Origin: Symbiobacteriaceae bacterium | Lineage (GTDB): Bacteria; Bacillota; JAAYKD01; WRDA01 | Assembly (NCBI GenBank): GCA_009783675.1 | Contig: WRDA01000094.1 | Coordinates: 1 to 6,082, forward strand | Length of the DNA stretch: 6,082 nt | Direction of reading: 5' to 3' | Part shown: one piece after another, positions 1-5,327 of the stretch | Layout of the letters: each line of letters opens with the position of its first letter | How positions within the stretch are numbered: the first letter of the stretch is position 1 | Program-made: the position numbers and the translations under genes | Notes under the pieces: generated by a model | Told to the model about the DNA's origin: nothing | The model's database searches: none | Seen by the model: only the letters and a program-made list of their open reading frames with translations

Positions 1-5
1 CTTAC

Positions 6-11
6 AGGAGG
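6..11 (+). promoter_or_regulatory. Ribosome binding site of the M42 peptidase gene
   Basis: A perfect AGGAGG lies 6 bases before the ATG at 18, which supports that start. The promoter of this gene must lie left of the window. Confidence 0.85.
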
Positions 12-17
12 CTTCTT

Positions 18-1049
18 ATGAATATCGACCTTACCTACACCCTGAATTTAGTTAAGAAACTGATGGCTATCGACAGCCCCACCGGCTTCACCATGAAGGT
101 CATCGACGAAATCGAAGCGATAACTACTGGCATGGGTTATGCTTTTTCCCGTAACCATAAAGGCAACGGCATCGTCTCCGTCAAAGGCAAGGAGAAGAGC
201 GGCCGAGCCCTAAGCGCTCATGTGGATACCCTGGGGTTGATGGTTCGTTCCATCTCTTCCTCGGGAACGCTAAAGTTTGTGCGCATCGGAGGCCTGCTTC
301 TACCCACTGTCGATGGCGAGTACTGCACCATCTACACCCGCGACGGTCGGAAATATACCGGCACTGTACTTTCTACCAGCCCGGCGGTGCATGTCTTCCC
401 CGAAGCCAGTACCTCTTCCCGGGAAGAGAAAAATATGGAGATCCGCCTCGATGAAGTTGTCAAAAACCGAGAGGACGTTTTAAAACTTGGCATCCGCGCC
501 GGGGACTATATCTGCCTCGATACCAAGACCGAGATCACATCGAGTGGCTTCATTAAATCCAGATTCTTAGATGACAAGCTTTCAGCCTGTATCCTGCTGG
601 GAGTGCTGGAGCATTTATACAGAGAGAAGATCGAGTTACCTTACTCGCTGCAAGTTCTCTTCTCTACTTACGAGGAGACCGGCCATGGCATGGCTCAGAT
701 CCCGGCAGATATAAGCGAACTCCTGGCCGTGGATATGGGCTGTATAGGCTTGGATCTAACCTGCACCGAGCTTGATGTCTCCATTTGTGCCAGAGATTCT
801 TCCGGCCCTTATGATTACGATTTCACTTCTAAACTCATCGCTCTTGCCGACCAGGAGCAAATAGATTATGCCCTGGATATCTACCCTCAGTATGGTTCCG
901 ATGTCTCCGCCGCCTATCGCGCCGGTAACGATATCAAGGGAGCTTTGATCGGTCCTGGCGTAGCCGCCAGTCATGGCATGGAACGTTCGCATATCAAAGG
1001 TGTAGAGAATACTTTCAAGCTAGCGCTGGCCTGGATAATGAGCAGCTAG
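18..1049 (+). CDS. M42 family metallopeptidase (aminopeptidase/deblocking-type)
   Basis: This 343-residue protein matches the M42 family (FrvX/TET/YsdC-like cytoplasmic di-metal aminopeptidases, usually about 340-360 residues, often dodecameric) in length and in motif order. The visible likely metal ligands and catalytic residues are His68 and Asp70 in the SAHVDTLG motif, the Asp185-Asp186 pair in RFLDDK, Glu219-Glu220 in STYEETGHG (general base plus ligand in the family), Asp239 in LAVDMG, and His319 or His325 near the C-terminus in ASHGMERSH. No signal peptide is seen, so it should be cytoplasmic and release N-terminal amino acids from peptides. The HVDTLG form, rather than the commoner HxDEIG, together with SRFLDDK, recalls the M42 branch linked to the NAGGN osmoprotectant system, but no NAGGN synthesis gene is in the window. 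That link rests on memory of the motif only. Some M42 relatives act as glucanases, so substrate is unproven. It is probably not part of the downstream operons, because a separate promoter follows. Confidence 0.9.
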   Translation: MNIDLTYTLNLVKKLMAIDSPTGFTMKVIDEIEAITTGMGYAFSRNHKGNGIVSVKGKEKSGRALSAHVDTLGLMVRSISSSGTLKFVRIGGLLLPTVDGEYCTIYTRDGRKYTGTVLSTSPAVHVFPEASTSSREEKNMEIRLDEVVKNREDVLKLGIRAGDYICLDTKTEITSSGFIKSRFLDDKLSACILLGVLEHLYREKIELPYSLQVLFSTYEETGHGMAQIPADISELLAVDMGCIGLDLTCTELDVSICARDSSGPYDYDFTSKLIALADQEQIDYALDIYPQYGSDVSAAYRAGNDIKGALIGPGVAASHGMERSHIKGVENTFKLALAWIMSS

Positions 1050-1178
1050 TTGGCACTTGTTAAGCACCAGGTTCAATAAGTTCACAGTATTGTTACATCC
1101 AAGGAAGCCGTCTGACATCATGGTGAATATGGGATGAAAGCGCTCTGGTGTAGGATAAAGTAAATATACGGCAATCTC

Positions 1179-1207
1179 TTTTATTTAAGCTCGGGATGCT
1201 GTATAAT
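1179..1207 (+). promoter_or_regulatory. Candidate sigma70/sigmaA promoter of the lipoprotein gene
   Basis: A perfect TATAAT -10 box lies at 1202-1207. The -35 region is poor: TTTTAT at 1179-1184 gives 17-base spacing and TTTATT at 1180-1185 gives 16, and both match TTGACA weakly. The predicted start point is near 1214, giving a leader of about 80 bases before the ATG at 1294. The weak -35 could mean an activator is needed. The rest of the 244-base gap (1050-1178) is non-coding, with no convincing terminator or small gene. Confidence 0.5.
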
Positions 1208-1213
1208 GCCCCT

Positions 1214-1252
1214 GAGGTGACGCCAGCCTGATCTTTTGCGAGTTGGCGCCTC
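1214..1252 (+). promoter_or_regulatory. Bulged GC-rich stem-loop at the predicted 5' end of the lipoprotein mRNA
   Basis: GAGG (1214-1217) pairs with CCTC (1249-1252), and after a three-base bulge (1218-1220) CGCCA (1221-1225) pairs with TGGCG (1244-1248). A G-T and a C-G pair extend the stem inward, leaving a 14-base loop at 1228-1241. That is about 11 pairs starting almost exactly at the predicted transcription start. A second small hairpin follows: CGCAC (1256-1260), loop CAGA, GTGCG (1265-1269). The structure is hand-read. It matches no riboswitch class I can recognise, so a regulatory role is inferred. Confidence 0.4.
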
Positions 1253-1279
1253 CTTCGCACCAGAGTGCGGTTTGTCCGA

Positions 1280-1285
1280 AAGGAG
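1280..1285 (+). promoter_or_regulatory. Ribosome binding site deciding the lipoprotein start
   Basis: AAGGAG ends 8 bases before the ATG at 1294. This favours that ATG over the in-frame TTG at 1243, which has no ribosome binding site and would put 17 residues before the signal peptide. The site is exactly complementary to CTCCTT at 1250-1255. Confidence 0.8.
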
Positions 1286-1293
1286 TGTTCACG

Positions 1294-2424
1294 ATGTTAA
1301 GACTGCTTCGCACCCCGATCGTGTTTCTGCTTTTTATCCTGTTACTTGGTGGTTGCACTTCTGTTGATCAATCAGCCACTACCCCTCCCGCCACGACCGT
1401 TCCGCCGACGACTTCTCCTGCCTCTCCTGCCACAGTTCCTGCTGAGGCGCAGACTGAAGTACCCAACGAAATCCCCAACCTGATGAACCCTGCCTTCATG
1501 GGAATGTATGAAGAGGGTGAGAGCATGGTCTTTGCCGATGATGCGATCCCTCTGGCTTCTGTATCGGCTCCGGTTCCGGCGATGTTCTTTGGTCTGCTGC
1601 CTGAAGCTTCCGGTAAACAGACCAAGGTTAACGATAAGGCGGTTATCGACTACTCCAATGCCAACGATGGCTATGTTATGATTAAGTATGTCTCCAAGAG
1701 ACCGATGCCACCCACCAGGGTCAAGATTGTCGGCCCCTCCGGAGCAGAGTATGATTACTTTATTCGTGCCGATGGGGAGTATGAGGTCTTTCCTCTCTCC
1801 GATGGGAACGGCAGGTACGCGATTGCCGTTGCCGAGAGCCCGGATAATGGTAAGTCATACGCCATGGCCAACTCGGTAGCTGTCGAGGTAAAGCTGAACG
1901 ACGAGTTCGCTCCCTTCCTGCGTCCCAATCAGTACATTAACTTCAACGCCAATAGCAAGGTTGTGGAGACAGCTTACGGGTTAATCAAGGGTATCGATGA
2001 TACCTTAAAGAAGGTTGAAAGTATCTACAACTTCGTCATCAAGGGGTTCAAGTATGATGACGATAAAGCAGATCAGGTCATTAAAGGCGTGCTAACCAAG
2101 TATGTGCCGGATGTGGACGAAATATTGGAATCCAAGAAGGGCATCTGCTTCGACTACGCAGCAGTGACCACTGCCATGTTACGCAGCCAGGGTATACCCA
2201 GCCGAATGATTCATGGCTATGCCTCCACACCTCAGGGTTCAGTCTATCATGCCTGGATCGATGTCTGGTCGGAGAAGGATGGCTGGATCAACGCCATCAT
2301 CCAATTCGATGGCAAGGATTGGAAACTGATGGACCCCACCTTTGCTTCCACCGGGGGTGGAGACAAAGCAGTAGCCAATATCGTCGGCGATGGTAAGAAC
2401 TATAAAGCCAAGTTCCTTTACTAA
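1294..2424 (+). CDS. Secreted lipoprotein with transglutaminase-like (cysteine hydrolase) domain
   Basis: This is a 376-residue lipoprotein. Residues 1-20 form a lipoprotein signal peptide (Arg-containing N-terminus, Leu/Phe/Ile core) ending in the lipobox LLGGC, so Cys21 would be lipidated and the protein anchored outside the membrane. A Thr/Pro/Ala-rich low-complexity linker follows (about 27-57), then a middle region of about residues 110-210 with no family I can name, and a C-terminal transglutaminase-like domain (about 220-350). Its catalytic triad is visible: Cys285 in KGICFDYA, His319 in YHAWIDVW and Asp347 in LMDPTF. Such bacterial domains act as peptidases, transamidases or peptide/wall-modifying enzymes; the substrate here cannot be told. 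The start is the ATG with AAGGAG 8 bases upstream, not the in-frame TTG at 1243. It probably has its own promoter near 1202. The pilus-like operon begins 83 bases downstream with no clear terminator between, so read-through is possible. Confidence 0.88.
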   Translation: MLRLLRTPIVFLLFILLLGGCTSVDQSATTPPATTVPPTTSPASPATVPAEAQTEVPNEIPNLMNPAFMGMYEEGESMVFADDAIPLASVSAPVPAMFFGLLPEASGKQTKVNDKAVIDYSNANDGYVMIKYVSKRPMPPTRVKIVGPSGAEYDYFIRADGEYEVFPLSDGNGRYAIAVAESPDNGKSYAMANSVAVEVKLNDEFAPFLRPNQYINFNANSKVVETAYGLIKGIDDTLKKVESIYNFVIKGFKYDDDKADQVIKGVLTKYVPDVDEILESKKGICFDYAAVTTAMLRSQGIPSRMIHGYASTPQGSVYHAWIDVWSEKDGWINAIIQFDGKDWKLMDPTFASTGGGDKAVANIVGDGKNYKAKFLY

Positions 2425-2496
2425 ACACACTACTGATAGCACTCATGTTCGGGAAACAGGGCTTCATGCTCCAGACCTGAACAGTCATGGCAACAA

Positions 2497-2503
2497 GAGG
2501 TGA
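2497..2503 (+). promoter_or_regulatory. Ribosome binding site deciding the pilC start
   Basis: GAGGTGA lies 4 bases before the ATG at 2508 (7 bases counted from GAGG). The upstream in-frame ATG at 2487 has no Shine-Dalgarno sequence and would place this site inside the coding region, so 2508 is preferred. The 83-base gap (2425-2507) shows no convincing promoter or terminator. Confidence 0.75.
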
Positions 2504-2507
2504 ACCT

Positions 2508-3554
2508 ATGTCTGGAAAGTCACTTTCCAACGCGTTCTTATCTGCGTTTTGTCTTGAAGTAGCCATGCTCCTGCAGGCTGGCATCACTCTCTACGATGGA
2601 GTCCTGATGTTGCAGGATGATGAACCGACTCAGGAAGGCAAAGAGGTTCTACAGCAACTCCTGGACTCATTGGAGAAGGGTAAGCCTCTTTCAGCAGCCC
2701 TCCATGAGGCCACCAGTTATCCCGCCTACCTAACTCAGATGGCGGAGATTGGTGAACGCACCGGACGTCTCGTCGAGACATTAAGGGCGCTCTCCCAGCA
2801 TTACGACAGGCAGGAGCGCATCTCAGCCTCCATTAAAAATGCCGTACTCTATCCCGCGATCCTTTTGGTGATGATGGTAGTGGTGGTCATAATTCTCATC
2901 GTCCAGGTGTTGCCGATCTTCAACGAGGTCTTTAATCGCCTGGGTACGCAAATGTCTCCGGTCGCTCTCAGTCTGATGGACTTTGGGGCCTGGCTCAGCG
3001 GAGCTTCGGTCGGCATTGCCATCGTTCTGGGAGCTCTTATTATTCTGGCCCTGGCTGTGGTGCTGGTACCCTCCCTGAGAGAGCGGGTCGTATCTACGTT
3101 CAGGGACAGCTTCGGACATAAGGGTGTCTGGGGTGATATCGCCAACTCGCAGTTTACCTCCGCGATGGTCCTCTCTCTCTCCAGTGGTCTGGATACTCAG
3201 GAAGCGGTGCATATGGCCGCAACCCTTGGGGGAGGTAACAAGGTCCTCGAGGCGAAGAACAAACAGTGTTTGGAGATTTTGGGTACTGGTAAGACCCTGG
3301 CAGAGGCTATGCTGGATTCGGGGATACTCAATGCCCGAAATGGTAGGATGCTCTCGTTGGGTACTCGCAGCGGGCAAGCCGATGCTGCCATGGCCGAGAT
3401 CGCTCAGCGAAGTGTAAAGGATGTCCAGCTAGAAATCGATCGTCTGGTCAGCAGAATCGAACCAACCATGGTGATCATCACTTCAGTCATCGTTGGTATC
3501 ATCCTGTTGGCGGTTATGCTGCCTCTGATGGGCATCATGACCTCCATCGGCTAG
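2508..3554 (+). CDS. pilC: PilC/GspF-type inner-membrane platform protein
   Basis: This 348-residue protein is a type II secretion F / PilC family member, the polytopic platform that couples the cytoplasmic ATPases to pilin assembly. Two GspF repeats can be seen. The first spans about residues 11-135, with LLQAGITLYDGV and the YPAYLTQMAEIGERTGRL stretch at about 71-88, followed by a strong membrane segment at about 115-135. The second spans about 214-340, with LSSGLDTQEAVHMA (223-236), the equivalent LSLGTRSGQ at 282-290, and a last membrane segment at about 320-343. A further hydrophobic stretch lies at about 167-187. PilC proteins are usually near 400 residues; here the N-terminal extension of roughly 50 residues before the first repeat is missing. 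The stop overlaps the leader of the next gene, which starts 9 bases later. It could serve a type IV pilus or a pseudopilus; the pilT gene downstream favours a pilus. Confidence 0.92.
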   Translation: MSGKSLSNAFLSAFCLEVAMLLQAGITLYDGVLMLQDDEPTQEGKEVLQQLLDSLEKGKPLSAALHEATSYPAYLTQMAEIGERTGRLVETLRALSQHYDRQERISASIKNAVLYPAILLVMMVVVVIILIVQVLPIFNEVFNRLGTQMSPVALSLMDFGAWLSGASVGIAIVLGALIILALAVVLVPSLRERVVSTFRDSFGHKGVWGDIANSQFTSAMVLSLSSGLDTQEAVHMAATLGGGNKVLEAKNKQCLEILGTGKTLAEAMLDSGILNARNGRMLSLGTRSGQADAAMAEIAQRSVKDVQLEIDRLVSRIEPTMVIITSVIVGIILLAVMLPLMGIMTSIG

Positions 3555-3563
3555 GGTGCTGAC

Positions 3564-3896
3564 ATGAAGAGGTCAGTATATAATCGTTCACCGATTCTAG
3601 CTCTTAAAGATGCCTTGCTGCCGCTGATCTTCGGGCTGGCTATCGTAGCCATCGTGGTTTATGGTGTAGCTCAGGCGCAGGAGTCAAGCAGCGATGAAGG
3701 TTTGCGTCTGCTGACTGAGGGCTTGCATCGGGCTTCTGTAAAATGTTACGCTGTGGAAGGTGCCTACCCGGAAACCCTGCAGTACCTTGAAGACAACTAT
3801 GGGGTCTTCATCGACCGCAACCGCTACGAGGTTTTTTATGTAATCTTCGCTGCAAACTATCCTCCCGACATCACTGTCATCCCTCGTCAAAGGTAG
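3564..3896 (+). CDS. Small single-pass membrane protein of pilus-like operon
   Basis: This 110-residue protein belongs to no family I can name with certainty. It has a short basic N-terminus, one hydrophobic helix at about 17-37, and a small extracytoplasmic domain. That domain contains CYAVEGAYPETLQYLEDNYG (61-80) and an aromatic beta-like stretch (YEVFYVIF, 88-95). The CYAxEGxYPxxLxYLExNYG pattern resembles small proteins I recall next to pilT and pilC in Clostridia. The layout, an N-terminal helix plus a small globular head, is that of a minor pilin, but there is no Gly-Phe type prepilin cleavage site and no Glu early in the helix. The start has AGGGTG at 3553-3558 upstream, overlapping the pilC stop codon (TAG, 3552-3554), so translational coupling is likely. 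A structural part in the pilus machine is inferred from position only. Confidence 0.8.
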   Translation: MKRSVYNRSPILALKDALLPLIFGLAIVAIVVYGVAQAQESSSDEGLRLLTEGLHRASVKCYAVEGAYPETLQYLEDNYGVFIDRNRYEVFYVIFAANYPPDITVIPRQR

Positions 3897-3906
3897 GTGC
3901 AGGACT

Positions 3907-4386
3907 ATGCCCATGGGTGGTAGCGCCGAAAAGATGGACTCCGTTTTTGTACTGGCCATCTTCTGTATTTTCGCTGCCTCGGTTCTGCTGGTCCTGATGC
4001 TGGGTGGATCCGTCTATCAGAACACAAACGAGATAATCAACGAGAATTATGATGAACGTACCGCTCTCTCTTATATCTGGTCCCGGGTAAAAAACGGGGA
4101 CGAGGCGGAGAGGGTTTTTGTGGGTACATTCGAAGGTCTCAGTGCTCTTTTCTTAGAGGAGATGTACGGGGAGTACACCTTTCAGACTCTGATCTACTAC
4201 TACGATGGCTGGATCAGGGAGATGTTCTGCGAAGTCGGCTACTACTTCGAGCCGGAGTTTGGCCAGCAGATACTTCGCGCCTCGGAGCTAACCTTTTCCA
4301 CTCCCTATAAGGGTATCATCCAGGCTACAACAGCGGCAGGAAGCATTATGATCGCTCCGCGCAGCCAGTTAGCCATAGGGAGGTGA
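3907..4386 (+). CDS. DUF4860-like membrane-anchored protein of pilus-like operon
   Basis: This 159-residue protein has one hydrophobic helix at about 12-33 and an extracytoplasmic domain of about 125 residues. The region with RTALSYIWSRVKNGDE (51-66), the long Tyr-rich stretch around YTFQTLIYYYDGWIREMF and the C-terminal half resemble what I remember of DUF4860, a domain of unknown function found in Clostridia beside pilus genes. That assignment is from pattern memory and needs a profile search. It has no canonical prepilin leader. The AGGTG at 3895-3899, which overlaps the previous stop, is the likely ribosome binding site for the ATG at 3907. ATGs at 3913 and 3934 are possible alternative starts; the last would place the helix directly at the N-terminus. 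Its own stop codon lies inside the next ribosome binding site. A minor-pilin-like or assembly role is inferred. Confidence 0.8.
   Translation: MPMGGSAEKMDSVFVLAIFCIFAASVLLVLMLGGSVYQNTNEIINENYDERTALSYIWSRVKNGDEAERVFVGTFEGLSALFLEEMYGEYTFQTLIYYYDGWIREMFCEVGYYFEPEFGQQILRASELTFSTPYKGIIQATTAAGSIMIAPRSQLAIGR
4377..4386 (+). promoter_or_regulatory. Ribosome binding site overlapping a stop codon (gene at 4397)
   Basis: AGGGAGGTGA contains the TGA stop (4384-4386) of the DUF4860-like gene, so the site encodes that protein's last residues, Gly-Arg-stop. The next ATG is at 4397, 13 bases after GGAGG, a rather long spacing. Confidence 0.7.
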
Positions 4387-4396
4387 GCCAACACTA

Positions 4397-4834
4397 ATGC
4401 CTGGTCGTTCCCGTGCGACTCTCTTCCTGATGGAGCAGTTAGTCGTAATTCTGGTCTTCGCCATCTGTGCCGCCGCCTGTGTACGCATATTCGTCGGCTC
4501 CTACCTGATGGCTGGAAACTCCCGTGACTTAAAGAACGCCCTGCAACTCGCCGAGACGATGATAGAGTGTTATAAAGCTACCTCCGGGGACCTGGAGCAG
4601 GTCGGCGAGATCCTTAATGCTCCCGTCCCTGAGTATTCAACTGCCGGGGTTCAGTTCTTCTTCGCTGCGGACTTGCTTCCCTGTTCAGGCAGAAGCACTG
4701 CGGCTTATATCCTTTCTATCGTGGAACGAAACGAAGATAGCACTGCTACGCTTAGAGTTTCCGATCTGCTGGTCTCAGATCGCGAAGGAAACCAGCTAAT
4801 CTCCCTGGAAGTCGCTGTCAGGATGGGGAGGTGA
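4397..4834 (+). CDS. Pilin-like protein with Glu in the N-terminal helix
   Basis: This 145-residue protein is the most pilin-like one in the window. It has a short basic leader (MPGRSRAT), then a hydrophobic helix (about 9-33) that contains Glu13 early on, LFLMEQLVVILVF. In type IV pilins a Glu at +5 of the mature protein follows the prepilin peptidase cut. Aligning Glu13 to +5 puts the cut after Thr8, whereas the peptidase normally needs Gly (sometimes Ala) at -1. The leader is therefore non-canonical and processing is uncertain. The helix continues as an amphipathic segment (DLKNALQLAETMIECY, 44-59), and the head has Cys58 and Cys96, which could form a disulfide, plus a predicted beta-rich C-terminus. 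It could be a minor pilin or an uncleaved pseudopilin. The C-terminal Gly-Arg-stop is encoded by the ribosome binding site of the next gene. Confidence 0.85.
   Translation: MPGRSRATLFLMEQLVVILVFAICAAACVRIFVGSYLMAGNSRDLKNALQLAETMIECYKATSGDLEQVGEILNAPVPEYSTAGVQFFFAADLLPCSGRSTAAYILSIVERNEDSTATLRVSDLLVSDREGNQLISLEVAVRMGR
4825..4834 (+). promoter_or_regulatory. Ribosome binding site overlapping a stop codon (gene at 4845)
   Basis: GGGGAGGTGA contains the TGA stop (4832-4834) of the pilin-like gene. The next ATG at 4845 again lies 13 bases after GGAGG. The junction closely copies the one at 4377-4397 (GGGAGGTGAGC in both). Confidence 0.7.
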
Positions 4835-4844
4835 GCAGCAGAAC

Positions 4845-5285
4845 ATGAGCAAAGGTGGCATCGGTGTCGGCACAGCGTCCATCGTCCTGGTCTTCGCCGT
4901 TCTCTGTCTGACGATTTTCTCTCTGATCTCCCTCTCGGCTGCGACAGGAGACATGGCTCTGGTTGACGCTGAAGTCAATCTGGTCTGCGCATACTACAAC
5001 GCCGACACTTTGGCGGAGATGGTTCTGGATTCTCTTTTACAGGTAACTCCTTTCTTTGCGGAAAGCTACCATGAGATAGCGATCCAGGTTTTCTGGTATA
5101 ATGGTGGTTCTTATGCTATCGTAGAGTATGTCTGCCCTATATCCGAACGTAAGGAACTCAGTGTAAACGTAAAAATCGGAGAAGGTTACTACGATATCCT
5201 GTGTTGGAAGATGCAGGATGCCGTGGTTTGGGTCTTCGATCCCTCTATTCCAATCTGGCAGGGAGAACCTTTTTGGCTTCCTTAA
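4845..5285 (+). CDS. Single-pass membrane protein of pilus-like operon
   Basis: This 146-residue protein has a Gly-rich N-terminus (SKGGIGVGTASIV), one strongly hydrophobic helix at about 11-33, a helical segment DAEVNLVCAYYNADTLAEMV (41-60), and a C-terminal domain ending in Trp/Pro-rich sequence. I recall proteins with this N-terminus and the YYxADxxAE pattern just upstream of pilT in Clostridia, but I know of no assigned function. The architecture is pilin-like, yet the helix holds no Glu at the expected place and there is no prepilin cleavage site. Forty-two bases separate it from pilT, so it probably shares the transcript. It may be a minor component or a pilus assembly factor; that is inference from context. 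Confidence 0.82.
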   Translation: MSKGGIGVGTASIVLVFAVLCLTIFSLISLSAATGDMALVDAEVNLVCAYYNADTLAEMVLDSLLQVTPFFAESYHEIAIQVFWYNGGSYAIVEYVCPISERKELSVNVKIGEGYYDILCWKMQDAVVWVFDPSIPIWQGEPFWLP

Positions 5286-5327
5286 CATATCATTAATTTC
5301 ATTTAGGATGAACGGGGGAACGCAGCA

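Noticed and set aside
1050..1110. Possible terminator after the M42 gene
   Set aside because: The GC-containing stretch just after the stop pairs only over about three bases and has no following T-run.
1214..1290. Known riboswitch (c-di-GMP, fluoride and similar) in the lipoprotein leader
   Set aside because: I looked for the conserved cores of the c-di-GMP-I and fluoride classes and did not find them. Only generic stems are present.
1243..1293. TTG start giving the lipoprotein 17 more N-terminal residues
   Set aside because: There is no ribosome binding site before it, it lies inside the leader stem, and it would bury the signal peptide. The ATG at 1294 has AAGGAG 8 bases upstream.
2425..2507. 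Terminator or promoter between the lipoprotein and pilC
   Set aside because: CATG repeats can pair over four bases, but there is no stable stem, no T-run and no good -35/-10 pair.
2823..3377. Long reverse-strand reading frame (184 codons) opposite pilC
   Set aside because: It is opposite a clear two-repeat GspF protein, has no family motif, and its His-rich stretch is simply the complement of the Val/Met-coding membrane segment.
5282..5309. Internal promoter before pilT (TTAACA, 16 bases, TAGGAT)
   Set aside because: The match is fair, but the start point would fall around 5316, inside the ribosome binding site of pilT, leaving almost no leader. It also lies within a tightly spaced operon.
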